A DNA stretch of 64,000 nucleotides from assembly GCF_013114545.1 (NCBI RefSeq), contig NZ_VTXI01000017.1:39706-103705 (forward strand), written 5' to 3'. Numbering within the stretch: position 1 is the stretch's first letter; each line of letters begins with the position of its first letter. Source of the stretch: Vibrio sp. RE86 (lineage in GTDB: Bacteria; Pseudomonadota; Gammaproteobacteria; Enterobacterales; Vibrionaceae). Under the pieces are notes generated by a model. The model made no database searches. It saw nothing but the letters and a program-made list of their open reading frames with translations, and was not told where the DNA came from. Of this stretch, positions 26,024-35,498 are shown in pieces. Made by a program: the position numbers and the translations under genes.

Positions 26024-26039
26024 TACAAAGGAAATTAAA

Positions 26040-26549
26040 GTGAATAAAACAGTTAAAGCGGCTGGTCTTAGCCTTTTAGTTATGACGTCTTCTTTTTTTG
26101 CGAATGCGGCAGAAGCTGCGCAAAAGATTGGCTATGTAAATACCGCTCAAGTGTTCCAGGCACTTCCTCAACGTGAAGTGGTACTGCAGAACATGCAGGA
26201 AGAGTTTAAAGATAAAGCGGATGAGCTAAAAGCGATCCAAGCTGAAGCTAAGACTAAAATTGAAAAGCTTAAGCGTGACGGCGAACTGCTAGGTCAAGAT
26301 GAAGTAGAGAAACTACGTATTGAGATCGGGCAGCTAGATAGCAAGTACAAGATCAAAGCTCAAGCTCTTGAGCAAGCGTCTGCTCGTCGTGAAGCGCAAG
26401 AGAAACAAAAGCTATTCAAAGTGATTCAGGATGCTGTGAAGAAAGTGGCTGATAAGCAAGGCTACGACATCATTATTGATATTCAAACAATGCAGTACGG
26501 CAAACCTGAATTCAATATTTCTGAAGACGTAATTAAAGCACTTAAATAA
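26040..26549 (+). CDS. skp: Periplasmic chaperone Skp (OmpH)
   Basis: Skp is a trimeric jellyfish-shaped chaperone that carries unfolded outer-membrane proteins across the periplasm to BamA. The 169-aa product has a signal peptide (MNKTVKAAGLSLLVMTSSFF, cut around ANAAEA) and a long charged coiled-coil middle (about 55-135). The start is GTG at 26040, preceded by AAAGGAAAT and 16 bp after bamA; an open frame reaching back into bamA is only read-through of the frame. lpxD starts 8 bp later. Confidence 0.94.
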   Translation: MNKTVKAAGLSLLVMTSSFFANAAEAAQKIGYVNTAQVFQALPQREVVLQNMQEEFKDKADELKAIQAEAKTKIEKLKRDGELLGQDEVEKLRIEIGQLDSKYKIKAQALEQASARREAQEKQKLFKVIQDAVKKVADKQGYDIIIDIQTMQYGKPEFNISEDVIKALK

Positions 26550-26557
26550 TTAGAACT

Positions 26558-27589
26558 ATGACAGTACTTTCTCTAGCCGAATTGGCAACGATTACCGGGG
26601 GCGAGCTACATGGTGATGCAAATGCAACAGTCACCATGGTTGCGCCAATGGATAAAGCACAGGAAGGTCATGTCACTTTCCTGTCTAACCCAAAATACGC
26701 GAAGCACCTAGGCGACTGTCAAGCGACACTTGTTATGGTAAAGGAAGCTCAGCGTGAACAGTGCAATGGAAATGTACTTGTTGTAGACGACCCTTATGTG
26801 GCGTTTGCGAAAGTGACTCAAGCATTAGATACCACGCCGGCACCAGCAAGCGAGATTGCCGCATCAGCTGTGATTGCTGAGAATGCAAAACTTGGTGAAA
26901 ATGTATCGATCGGTGCAAATGCGGTTATCGAAACAGGTGTAGAGCTCGGTGATAACGTTGTTATCGGTTCTGGCTGTTTTGTTGGCAAGAACGCGAAAAT
27001 CGGTGCTAATTCTAAGCTATGGTCAAACGTGAGTGTTTACCATGAAGTAATGATTGGTAGTGACTGTTTGATCCAAGCGAATACCGTGATTGGTTCTGAT
27101 GGCTTTGGTTATGCAAACGAAAAAGGCGAGTGGATTAAAATTCCTCAGCTTGGTAGCGTGCGTATTGGCAACCGTGTAGAGATCGGTTCTTGTACAAGCA
27201 TTGACCGTGGTGCACTTGATGATACTGTCATTGAAGACAATGTCATTTTAGACAATCAGATGCAGATCGCTCACAACGTACACATCGGATATGGTACAGC
27301 GATGGCTGGTGGTACGATTGTCGCTGGCAGTACTAAAATCGGTAAATACTGTATTATTGGTGGCGGTACGGTTATCAATGGTCATATCGAAATCGCTGAT
27401 GGTGTGACCATCACGGGTATGGGCATGGTAATGCGTAGTATTGAAGAGAAAGGTATGTACTCTTCGGGCATCCCTCTTCAGCCTAACAAAGAGTGGCGTA
27501 AAACGGCTACTCGCGTTCATCGTATTGACGATATGAACAAACGCCTAAAAGCTGTTGAAAAGCAACTGGATCAGAAAGAGGAATCTTAA
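26558..27589 (+). CDS. lpxD: UDP-3-O-(3-hydroxyacyl)glucosamine N-acyltransferase
   Basis: LpxD adds the second hydroxyacyl chain in lipid A synthesis. The 343-aa protein has the N-terminal uridine-binding domain (about 1-100), a left-handed beta helix made of hexapeptide repeats (about 105-290, many IG-N and VIG steps), with the catalytic histidine in QIAHNVHIG, and a C-terminal helix (RIDDMNKRLKAVEKQLDQ). It is followed by a terminator-like hairpin before fabZ. Confidence 0.96.
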   Translation: MTVLSLAELATITGGELHGDANATVTMVAPMDKAQEGHVTFLSNPKYAKHLGDCQATLVMVKEAQREQCNGNVLVVDDPYVAFAKVTQALDTTPAPASEIAASAVIAENAKLGENVSIGANAVIETGVELGDNVVIGSGCFVGKNAKIGANSKLWSNVSVYHEVMIGSDCLIQANTVIGSDGFGYANEKGEWIKIPQLGSVRIGNRVEIGSCTSIDRGALDDTVIEDNVILDNQMQIAHNVHIGYGTAMAGGTIVAGSTKIGKYCIIGGGTVINGHIEIADGVTITGMGMVMRSIEEKGMYSSGIPLQPNKEWRKTATRVHRIDDMNKRLKAVEKQLDQKEES

Positions 27590-27603
27590 TTCCACTTCTG
27601 ACT

Positions 27604-27634
27604 AAAAAGGCTCGCCATTCGCGAGTCTTTTTGT
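27604..27634 (+). terminator. Intrinsic terminator after lpxD
   Basis: AAAAAGGCTCGC-CATTC-GCGAGTCTTTTTG hairpin with T run; it separates the bamA-skp-lpxD part from fabZ-lpxA. Confidence 0.8.
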
Positions 27635-27731
27635 CTATATATCCAACCAATTTTGGGGTGAGGTTACCCCTTGCCTAGACTTGAGTATATAATACTCGTC
27701 AGCAACCAAATTTAGCATTCAAAATAGGAAT

Positions 27732-28190
27732 ATGACTTTGACTACTGAACAGAAAACGATGAACATCACTGAAATTCAGGAATTGTTACCACATCGCTAC
27801 CCATTCTTGCTAATCGACCGCGTGATTGATTTCCAGGAAGAGAAATACCTAACAGCGATCAAAAACGTTTCAGTGAATGAGCCTCAGTTTACAGGTCATT
27901 TCCCTCAACTACCTGTATTCCCTGGTGTATTGATTCTTGAAGCGATGGCTCAAGCGACAGGTCTATTAGCATTTAAATCGTTCGGTGCCCCTTCAGACAA
28001 CGAACTGTACTACTTCGCAAGTGTGGACGGTGCCAAATTCCGTAAACCAGTTGTGCCAGGCGATCAGTTGATCATTGAAGTAGAATTTATCAAAGAGCGC
28101 CGCGGTATCGCTGCATTTAAAGGCACTGCGAAAGTTGACGGCGAAGTCGTATGTTCTGCGGAACTCAAATGTGCTCGTCGAGAGTTTTAA
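27732..28190 (+). CDS. fabZ: (3R)-hydroxyacyl-ACP dehydratase FabZ
   Basis: FabZ dehydrates beta-hydroxyacyl-ACP in fatty acid elongation and competes with LpxA and LpxD for hydroxymyristoyl-ACP, so its place in the lipid A cluster balances phospholipid and lipid A supply. The 152-aa hot-dog-fold protein has the helix motif GHFPQLPVFPGVLILEAMAQ with catalytic His and Glu. The ATG at 27732 follows AGGAAT; a TTG at 27738 could also serve. lpxA starts one base after its stop. Confidence 0.96.
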   Translation: MTLTTEQKTMNITEIQELLPHRYPFLLIDRVIDFQEEKYLTAIKNVSVNEPQFTGHFPQLPVFPGVLILEAMAQATGLLAFKSFGAPSDNELYYFASVDGAKFRKPVVPGDQLIIEVEFIKERRGIAAFKGTAKVDGEVVCSAELKCARREF

Positions 28191-28191
28191 T

Positions 28192-28980
28192 ATGATTCAT
28201 GAAACGGCTCAGATTCATCCTTCTGCTGTTATTGAAGGTGAAGTAAAGATTGCAGCAAACGTGACGGTTGGTCCTTTTACTTATATTTCAGGTAACATTG
28301 AAATTGGTGAAGGTACCGAAGTAATGTCTCACGTTGTGATTAAAGGTCACACTGCCATTGGTAAAGAAAACCGTATTTTTCCACATGCTGTGATTGGTGA
28401 AGAGAACCAAGATAAGAAGTATGGCGGTGAAGATACGACGGTTGTGATTGGTGACCGCAACGTGATTCGCGAAGCGGTTCAGATTCACCGTGGAACAACG
28501 CAAGATAAAGCAACAACGGTTATTGGTAACGATAACTTACTGTGTGTGAATGCGCACGTTGCTCATGACGTTATTGTTGGTAACCACACTCACATTGGTA
28601 ACAATGCGATTCTTGGTGGCCATGTTACTGTCGGTGATTATGCAGGTGTGATGGCACTATCAGCGATTCACCCATTCTGTAACATCGGTGCGTACTCATA
28701 CACGGGTGGTTGTTCAGCGGTTGTTCAAGATATTCTTCCATATGTACTTGCACAGGGTAACCATGCAACGCCATTTGGTTTGAATCTTGTTGGCCTGAAG
28801 CGAAATGGTTTTGAAAAGCCCGAGATTCGCGCGTTGCAAAAGGCATACAAAGAAATCTACCGTTCAGGTAAAACACTTGAAGAAGCGAAAGAGAGCCTAG
28901 TTGAAATGGCAAAAGAGTTTGAGTCAATCAAACCTATGCTTGAAATGCTAGAGATTTCAGAGCGCGGTATTATTCGCTAA
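28192..28980 (+). CDS. lpxA: UDP-N-acetylglucosamine acyltransferase
   Basis: LpxA acylates UDP-GlcNAc at O-3, the first step of lipid A synthesis. The 262-aa length equals the E. coli enzyme. The first 190 residues are hexapeptide repeats of a left-handed beta helix with the catalytic histidine in VNAHVAHDV (about 120-128), and the C-terminal 70 residues are helical. The ATG at 28192 lies one base after fabZ; the frame is open back into fabZ, but those residues are not part of the family. A terminator follows. Confidence 0.96.
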   Translation: MIHETAQIHPSAVIEGEVKIAANVTVGPFTYISGNIEIGEGTEVMSHVVIKGHTAIGKENRIFPHAVIGEENQDKKYGGEDTTVVIGDRNVIREAVQIHRGTTQDKATTVIGNDNLLCVNAHVAHDVIVGNHTHIGNNAILGGHVTVGDYAGVMALSAIHPFCNIGAYSYTGGCSAVVQDILPYVLAQGNHATPFGLNLVGLKRNGFEKPEIRALQKAYKEIYRSGKTLEEAKESLVEMAKEFESIKPMLEMLEISERGIIR

Positions 28981-29004
28981 TAATAGTTGTTAAGCTGCTT
29001 AAAA

Positions 29005-29036
29005 GATCGCAATCTAACGGTTGCGGTCTTTTTTAC
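29005..29036 (+). terminator. Intrinsic terminator after lpxA
   Basis: GATCGCAA-TCTAACGG-TTGCGGTC stem followed by TTTTTTA. Confidence 0.85.
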
Positions 29037-29071
29037 TTTTTAAAGCAATAAATTAGATAGGTCATTCAGCA

Positions 29072-30214
29072 ATGGAAAAGCCACTTCGAATTGGTATTGT
29101 CGCCGGTGAATTGTCAGGAGATACGCTTGGTGAAGGTTTCATCAGAGCGATAAAGCAGAAGTACCCTAATGCAGAGTTTGTCGGTATCGGCGGGCCAAAG
29201 ATGATAGCACAAGGCTGCGAGTCTCTATTTGATATGGAAGAGCTTGCTGTTATGGGGCTTGTTGAAGTTCTTGGTCGACTGCCACGACTTTTGAAAGTCA
29301 AAGCCGAGTTAGTGAAGTACTTTACACAGAATCCCCCCGATGTCTTTATAGGTATTGATGCTCCTGATTTCAATCTACGTTTAGAACTCGATTTGAAAAA
29401 CGCAGGAATCAAGACTGTCCATTATGTTAGTCCTTCTGTTTGGGCTTGGCGTCCGAAGCGAATCTTCAAAATTGATAAAGCGACGGATCTCGTTCTGGCA
29501 TTCCTACCATTTGAAAAAGCGTTTTACGATAAGTACCAAGTGGCGTGTGAATTTGTTGGACACACATTGGCGGATGCAATTCCACTCGTACCAGACCAAC
29601 AAGAAGCAAGAGAACTTCTTAATCTAGAGCAAGATAAGCAGTGGCTAGCGGTTTTGCCGGGCAGCCGAGGCGGTGAAGTGGGTTTAATCGCCGAGCCGTT
29701 TATTGAGTCCTGCCGTGAGATTAAAAAGAAGTTCCCTGACATTGGTTTCGTTGTGGCGGCGGTCAATGATAAGCGCAGACAGCAATTTGAAGAGATTTGG
29801 CAGCAAACCGCACCTGAGCTTGAATTTACGATTGTGCAAGATACTGCACGGAACGTGATTACAGCGTCTGATGCGGTGTTACTTGCTTCTGGTACGGTCG
29901 CACTGGAGTGTATGCTACTAAAAAGACCTATGGTGGTTGGGTACAAAGTCAATCGATTTACAGGTTGGCTGGTGCAAAAGCTGGCGATCACTGAATATGT
30001 TTCTCTACCTAATATTCTGGCTGGAGAAGAGTTGGTTAAAGAGTACATCTTAGATGAGTGTGACCCTCAGTACTTAGTACCTGCTGTTGAAAATATGCTT
30101 AGCACTAACAACGATGAGCTGATTGAACGCTTTACCGAAATGCACCATTTGATTCGTAAAGATGCCGATGTACAAGCGGCTAACGCAGTACTTCGTCTTA
30201 TCGGCAAAGAGTAG
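29072..30214 (+). CDS. lpxB: Lipid-A-disaccharide synthase
   Basis: LpxB joins UDP-2,3-diacylglucosamine and lipid X into the beta-1,6 disaccharide backbone of lipid A at the inner-membrane face. The 380-aa GT-B fold enzyme shows GIVAGELSGDTLGE near the N-terminus, HYVSPSVWAWRPKR (about 122-135), VLPGSRGGE and the LLASGTVALECML nucleotide-binding segment. It starts after the lpxA terminator and is 4 bp from rnhB. Confidence 0.96.
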   Translation: MEKPLRIGIVAGELSGDTLGEGFIRAIKQKYPNAEFVGIGGPKMIAQGCESLFDMEELAVMGLVEVLGRLPRLLKVKAELVKYFTQNPPDVFIGIDAPDFNLRLELDLKNAGIKTVHYVSPSVWAWRPKRIFKIDKATDLVLAFLPFEKAFYDKYQVACEFVGHTLADAIPLVPDQQEARELLNLEQDKQWLAVLPGSRGGEVGLIAEPFIESCREIKKKFPDIGFVVAAVNDKRRQQFEEIWQQTAPELEFTIVQDTARNVITASDAVLLASGTVALECMLLKRPMVVGYKVNRFTGWLVQKLAITEYVSLPNILAGEELVKEYILDECDPQYLVPAVENMLSTNNDELIERFTEMHHLIRKDADVQAANAVLRLIGKE

Positions 30215-30218
30215 AGTT

Positions 30219-30836
30219 ATGACCAAAGAAAAAAAAGAACTGCCTCCTTTTGAATACCCACAAGGATATCACCGAGTGGCGGGTATCGATGAAGTTGGCC
30301 GTGGGCCATTGGTAGGTGATGTGGTTACCGCTGCCGTTATTCTTGACCCTAATAACCCAATCGAAGGGTTGAATGACTCCAAAAAGTTATCTGAGAAAAA
30401 GCGCTTAGCGTTGCTGCCTGAAATAAAGGAAAAAGCGTTGGCGTGGTCAGTCGGTCGTTGTTCACCTTCAGAAATCGATGAGCTGAATATTCTACAAGCG
30501 ACAATGGTGGCTATGCAGCGCGCAATTGCGGGGCTTAAGGTCCAACCTGATTTAGCACTTATTGATGGCAACCGGTGCCCAGAGTTGTCAATGGATTCTC
30601 AAGCTGTCGTCAAAGGAGATTTGAGAGTCGCGGAAATCAGTGCTGCGTCGATCATTGCCAAAGTGGTTCGTGACCAAGAGATGGAAGAACTGGATAAGGT
30701 TCATCCTGAATTTGGTTTTGCTAAGCATAAAGGCTACCCAACCAAAGCGCATTTTGAAGCTATCGAGAAGCATGGTGTGATTGAAGAGCACCGTAAAAGC
30801 TTTAAACCCGTCAAACGTGCACTCGGTATCGAGTAG
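30219..30836 (+). CDS. rnhB: Ribonuclease HII
   Basis: RNase HII nicks DNA at single ribonucleotides and degrades RNA in hybrids. The 205-aa protein has the catalytic GIDEVGRGPLVG motif (about 24-35; Asp-Glu) and further aspartates in LIDGN and the KVVRDQEM region. The ATG at 30219 is 4 bp after lpxB; the frame extends upstream into lpxB without family similarity. The lpxB-rnhB-dnaE order is the same as in E. coli. A second, unrelated RNase H (rnhA) is at 42.4 kb. Confidence 0.95.
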   Translation: MTKEKKELPPFEYPQGYHRVAGIDEVGRGPLVGDVVTAAVILDPNNPIEGLNDSKKLSEKKRLALLPEIKEKALAWSVGRCSPSEIDELNILQATMVAMQRAIAGLKVQPDLALIDGNRCPELSMDSQAVVKGDLRVAEISAASIIAKVVRDQEMEELDKVHPEFGFAKHKGYPTKAHFEAIEKHGVIEEHRKSFKPVKRALGIE

Positions 30837-30926
30837 AAAGCACTTTCTTGGGGTATATAAGTCGTTACTTTTCACTTAAAATACCCCAATCAATCTCCAA
30901 ATTAGTTACCTTTCTGGACCTTTTTC

Positions 30927-33900
30927 ATGTCAGATCCAAAGTTTATCCACCTTCGAGTTCATAGTGACTTCTCCATGGTTGACGGCCTCTCTAAAGTGCC
31001 TCCCTTGGTCAAGAAAGTGGCCGAACTGGGCATGCCAGCGATGGCGTTGACCGATTTTACCAACCTGTGTGGCCTGGTTAAGTTTTATGGCACTGCACAT
31101 GGTTGTGGTATCAAACCGATCATTGGTGCGGACTTTCTCATGCAGTCGCCAGAGTTTGGTGATGATCTGACCAAGTTAACGGTCATAGCCGCCGATAATA
31201 CGGGTTACAAAAACCTAACTCTGCTGATCTCCAAAGCTTATTTACGCGGTCATGTTCAGCATCAACCTGTGATCGATAAAGCGTGGCTAGAAGAACTGTC
31301 TGAAGGGGTGATCCTTTTATCCGGTGGTAAAAGCGGCGAAATTGGTAAAGCGCTGCTTAAAGGCAACCAGAAAGTGGTTGATGAATGTGTTGAGTTCTAT
31401 CAAACGCACTTCCCAAATCGATTTTATCTAGAGTTAGTTCGAACCGGACGCGCTGATGAAGAGACCTACCTGCACTTTGCGTTAGAACTGGCTGAAAACA
31501 GTGAACTACCGGTTGTAGCGACCAATGAAGTCGTGATTCTCGAAGAGTCTCTGTTTGACGCTCATGAAATTCGTGTGGCGATTCATGATGGTTATACTCT
31601 TGAAGATCCGCGTAGGCCAAAGAACTACAGCCCTCAGCAATATCTACGCACAGAAGAGGAGATGTGTGAACTCTTCTCTGATATTCCAGAAGCACTCGAA
31701 AACAGTGTCGAAATTGCTAAGCGTTGTAATGTAACGGTTCGTCTTCATGAATACTTCCTACCAGCTTTCCCAACCGATGGGATGGAAGAGACCGAGTTCC
31801 TTGTTAAGAAGTCTGAAGAGGGTCTAGAAGAACGCCTAGAGTTTCTATTCCCAGACCCGAAAGTGCGCGAAGAGCGCCGCCCGGAATATGACGATCGCCT
31901 GAAGATCGAACTTGAAGTAATCAATAACATGGGGTTCCCGGGTTACTTCTTGATCGTAATGGAGTTCATTCAGTGGTCAAAAGATAATGCGATCCCCGTT
32001 GGCCCTGGTCGAGGCTCAGGTGCAGGTTCTTTGGTGGCTTATGCACTTAAGATCACTGACCTCGATCCGCTTGAATACGATCTACTATTCGAACGATTTT
32101 TGAACCCTGAACGTGTCTCGATGCCCGATTTCGATGTCGACTTCTGTATGGATAAACGCGATCAGGTGATCGATCACGTTGCCGAAATGTATGGTCGAGA
32201 TGCGGTATCGCAGATCATCACCTTCGGTACTATGGCAGCGAAGGCAGTTATTCGAGATGTAGGTCGAGTACTAGGTCATGGCTTTGGCTTTGTTGATCGC
32301 ATTTCGAAGCTAGTTCCACCTGATCCGGGCATGACGCTCGAGAAAGCGTTTAAAGCAGAACCTGCTTTGCCTGAGCTTTACGAGAACGACGAAGAGATTA
32401 AAGAGCTTATCGATATGTGTCGCATCCTTGAAGGGTGTACACGAAATGCCGGTAAGCACGCTGGTGGTGTTGTAATTTCACCAACCACTATCACTGACTT
32501 TGCACCTATCTATGCTGATGCGGAAGGTCACTTCCCTGTTACTCAGTTTGATAAGAACGACGTTGAAACAGCGGGTCTGGTTAAGTTCGACTTCTTGGGT
32601 CTAAGAACATTAACCATCATTGACTGGGCACTTGGGTTGATAAACCCTCGCCTAGAGAAAGAAGGCAAACCGCCAGTCGCGATTGAATCAATCCCGCTGG
32701 AGGACCAAGCGTCATTTAACTTACTGCAAAACTCAGAAACGACTGCGGTATTCCAGTTGGAATCACGCGGTATGAAAGAGCTAATCAAGCGACTTCAGCC
32801 AGACTGTTTTGAAGATATCATCGCACTGGTAGCGCTGTTCCGCCCGGGCCCACTTCAGTCAGGCATGGTAGATAACTTTATCGACCGTAAACACGGGCGC
32901 GAAGCGGTTTCTTACCCAGATGAACAGTGGCAGCATGACTCGTTAAAAGAGATCCTTGAACCAACGTACGGCATTATCCTCTATCAGGAGCAGGTAATGC
33001 AGATTGCACAGGTACTGTCTGGCTATACGCTGGGTGGTGCGGACATGCTGCGTCGTGCGATGGGTAAGAAAAAGCCAGAAGAGATGGCCAAGCAACGTGC
33101 CACCTTTGAAGACGGTGCGATAGCTAACGGCGTTGATGGCGAACTGGCGATGAAAATCTTCGACTTGGTTGAGAAGTTCGCAGGTTATGGCTTTAACAAA
33201 TCGCACTCAGCAGCTTATGCATTGGTCTCTTATCAAACCTTATGGCTAAAGACCCATTACCCAGCGGAATTTATGGCTGCGGTAATGACTGCGGATATGG
33301 ATAACACAGAAAAAGTTGTCGGCCTGGTCGATGAGTGTTTCCGTATGAAGCTCAAAGTACTTCCGCCTGACATTAACTCAGGTCTGTACCGATTCAACGT
33401 CGATGAAGATGGTTCAATTGTGTATGGTATCGGTGCGATTAAAGGTGTAGGTGAAGGCCCGATTGAAGCGATTCTAGAATCGCGCAACAAAGATGGCCAC
33501 TTTAAGGATCTGTTCGATTTCTGTGCGCGAATCGATCTAAAGAAAGTCAACAAGCGTGTCATCGAGAAGCTTATCTACGCAGGGGCACTTGATAGACTAG
33601 GTCCACATCGTGCAGCAATGATGGCATCACTCAATGATGCGGTTAAAGCGGCAAGCCAACATCACCAAGCCGAAGCCTTCGGTCAAAGTGACCTATTTGG
33701 TGTACTGACAGAAGCGCCAGAAGAAGTCGAGAATAAATACACCAAAGTCGAGCCGTGGCCAGAAAAGGTGTGGCTTGAGGGTGAACGTGATACGTTAGGC
33801 CTCTATCTAACGGGTCACCCAGTTAATGCGTATATTAAAGAGCTGGGTAAATACACTAGTTGCCGATTGAAAGATGCAACACCTACAAGGCGCGATCAAA

Positions 33901-34406
33901 GTGTCACCGTTGCGGGCTTAGTGATTGCATCTCGCGTGATGACGACGAAGCGCGGAACACGTATTGGTCTCATGACTCTGGACGATAGAAGTGGCCGAAT
34001 GGAGGTCATGCTGTTCTCCGATGCGCTGGATCGATACGTAGAATTGTTAGAAAACGATAAAATTTTGGTGGTTTCTGGACAGGTCAGCTTTGATGATTTC
34101 AATGGTGGTCTTAAAATGTCCGCGCGCGAAGTTATGGATTTGGGAACAGCTCGTGAAAAATATGCACGAGGCTTATCAGTTTCCATCGATGAATCGAAAA
34201 TCAATGACCGATTTTTTGAGCGCTTTAGTCAAATACTAGAGCCTCATCGGGCGGGAAGTGTCCCTGTCCATGTATACTACCAACGCTCCGATGCACGTGC
34301 GCGTTTGACATTAGGTACAGAATGGCGAGTAACGCCAAGTGACGCACTATTAGATGATTTAAAACAACTACTTGGCAAAGGCCAAGTGGAACTCGAATTT
34401 AACTAA
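30927..34406 (+). CDS. dnaE: DNA polymerase III alpha subunit
   Basis: DnaE is the replicative polymerase subunit; its proofreading partner DnaQ is encoded at 42.9 kb. The 1159-aa protein has the N-terminal PHP domain (FIHLRVHSDFSMVDG), the polymerase core with the catalytic aspartates in MPDFDVDFCMDKRD (about 397-410) and a third Asp in the FDFLGLR region, the helix-hairpin-helix and beta-clamp binding segments, an OB fold (about 990-1070) and the C-terminal tau-binding region. Length is normal for the family. Confidence 0.98.
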   Translation: MSDPKFIHLRVHSDFSMVDGLSKVPPLVKKVAELGMPAMALTDFTNLCGLVKFYGTAHGCGIKPIIGADFLMQSPEFGDDLTKLTVIAADNTGYKNLTLLISKAYLRGHVQHQPVIDKAWLEELSEGVILLSGGKSGEIGKALLKGNQKVVDECVEFYQTHFPNRFYLELVRTGRADEETYLHFALELAENSELPVVATNEVVILEESLFDAHEIRVAIHDGYTLEDPRRPKNYSPQQYLRTEEEMCELFSDIPEALENSVEIAKRCNVTVRLHEYFLPAFPTDGMEETEFLVKKSEEGLEERLEFLFPDPKVREERRPEYDDRLKIELEVINNMGFPGYFLIVMEFIQWSKDNAIPVGPGRGSGAGSLVAYALKITDLDPLEYDLLFERFLNPERVSMPDFDVDFCMDKRDQVIDHVAEMYGRDAVSQIITFGTMAAKAVIRDVGRVLGHGFGFVDRISKLVPPDPGMTLEKAFKAEPALPELYENDEEIKELIDMCRILEGCTRNAGKHAGGVVISPTTITDFAPIYADAEGHFPVTQFDKNDVETAGLVKFDFLGLRTLTIIDWALGLINPRLEKEGKPPVAIESIPLEDQASFNLLQNSETTAVFQLESRGMKELIKRLQPDCFEDIIALVALFRPGPLQSGMVDNFIDRKHGREAVSYPDEQWQHDSLKEILEPTYGIILYQEQVMQIAQVLSGYTLGGADMLRRAMGKKKPEEMAKQRATFEDGAIANGVDGELAMKIFDLVEKFAGYGFNKSHSAAYALVSYQTLWLKTHYPAEFMAAVMTADMDNTEKVVGLVDECFRMKLKVLPPDINSGLYRFNVDEDGSIVYGIGAIKGVGEGPIEAILESRNKDGHFKDLFDFCARIDLKKVNKRVIEKLIYAGALDRLGPHRAAMMASLNDAVKAASQHHQAEAFGQSDLFGVLTEAPEEVENKYTKVEPWPEKVWLEGERDTLGLYLTGHPVNAYIKELGKYTSCRLKDATPTRRDQSVTVAGLVIASRVMTTKRGTRIGLMTLDDRSGRMEVMLFSDALDRYVELLENDKILVVSGQVSFDDFNGGLKMSAREVMDLGTAREKYARGLSVSIDESKINDRFFERFSQILEPHRAGSVPVHVYYQRSDARARLTLGTEWRVTPSDALLDDLKQLLGKGQVELEFN

Positions 34407-34443
34407 GTTTGGTCAACCTGACCGAATAATAAAGGATCTATAG

Positions 34444-35403
34444 ATGAGCCTGAACTTTTTAGAATTTGAAAAGCCAATCGCAGAGCTAGAAGCAAAAATT
34501 GAAGCACTACGTGATGTATCTCGTCACGGTGGTGAAGACGGCGTTGATCTTGATAAAGAGATTGAACAGCTAGAACAGAAAAGCTTAGAGCTTAAAAAGA
34601 AAACGTTCAGCGATCTTGGTGCTTGGGAAACTGCTCAGTTAGCTCGTCACCCACAGCGTCCTTACACGCTAGATTACATTGAACACGTTTTTACTGAATT
34701 TGACGAAATGGCGGGTGATCGCCATTACGCGGATGACAAAGCAATCGTTGGTGGTATGGCGCGTCTTAATGGCCGTCCAGTTATGATCATCGGTCATCAA
34801 AAAGGTCGTGAAACGAAAGAGAAAGTAAAACGTAACTTTGGTATGCCAAAGCCAGAAGGTTACCGTAAAGCTCTACGTCTAATGCAGACGGCTGAGCGTT
34901 TCAACATGCCAATCATTACCTTTATCGATACAGCAGGCGCATACCCAGGTGTTGGCGCTGAAGAGCGTGGCCAATCAGAAGCGATTGCGACAAACTTAAA
35001 AGTAATGGCTGGTCTTTCTGTACCGGTTATCTGTAACGTTGTCGGTGAAGGCGGTTCAGGTGGTGCACTAGCGATTGGTGTTGGTGACTACGTGAACATG
35101 CTTCAATACTCAACGTACTCTGTAATCTCTCCAGAGGGTTGTGCATCTATCCTTTGGCGTGACTCTGACAAAGCTCCACAAGCGGCTGAAGCGATGGGCC
35201 TAATCGCTCCACGCCTTAAAGAGCTTGAGCTGATTGATGAGATCATTGAAGAGCCACTAGGTGGCGCTCACCGTGATCACAAAAAGATGGCTGAGAACAT
35301 GAAAGCGACACTCGTTCGCCAGCTTGAAGAGCTAGAGCAGTTTGATAACGACACGCTTCTAGAGCGTCGTTACCAGCGTCTAATGAGCTACGGTTACTGT
35401 TAA
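34444..35403 (+). CDS. accA: Acetyl-CoA carboxylase carboxyltransferase alpha subunit
   Basis: AccA with AccD transfers the carboxyl group from carboxybiotin to acetyl-CoA to make malonyl-CoA, the first step of fatty acid synthesis. The 319-aa length is the standard one. The N-terminal helical region (LEFEKPIAELEAKIEALR) and the crotonase-like core with GEGGSGGALAIGVGD (about 201-215) are clear. AGGATCTATAG precedes the ATG. It lies 37 bp after dnaE, as in E. coli, and ends with a strong terminator. Confidence 0.97.
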   Translation: MSLNFLEFEKPIAELEAKIEALRDVSRHGGEDGVDLDKEIEQLEQKSLELKKKTFSDLGAWETAQLARHPQRPYTLDYIEHVFTEFDEMAGDRHYADDKAIVGGMARLNGRPVMIIGHQKGRETKEKVKRNFGMPKPEGYRKALRLMQTAERFNMPIITFIDTAGAYPGVGAEERGQSEAIATNLKVMAGLSVPVICNVVGEGGSGGALAIGVGDYVNMLQYSTYSVISPEGCASILWRDSDKAPQAAEAMGLIAPRLKELELIDEIIEEPLGGAHRDHKKMAENMKATLVRQLEELEQFDNDTLLERRYQRLMSYGYC

Positions 35404-35420
35404 TCAGAACCTATTGATTG

Positions 35421-35452
35421 AAAAGGCTGAACTTTGGTTCAGCCTTTTTTTG
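35421..35452 (+). terminator. Intrinsic terminator of accA
   Basis: AAAAGGCTGAAC-TTTG-GTTCAGCCTTTT stem with a long T run. Confidence 0.92.
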
Positions 35453-35498
35453 TTGTCGGTGATAAACTAAAGTCATTGTCGTTAACGTATCTTTTGCT

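Noticed and set aside
25962..26039. skp start inside bamA
   Set aside because: A start there would bury the signal peptide; the GTG at 26040 with AAAGGA gives a proper secretion signal.
28135..28191. lpxA start inside fabZ
   Set aside because: The standard 262-aa LpxA starts at 28192; the upstream residues are the fabZ 3' end in another frame.
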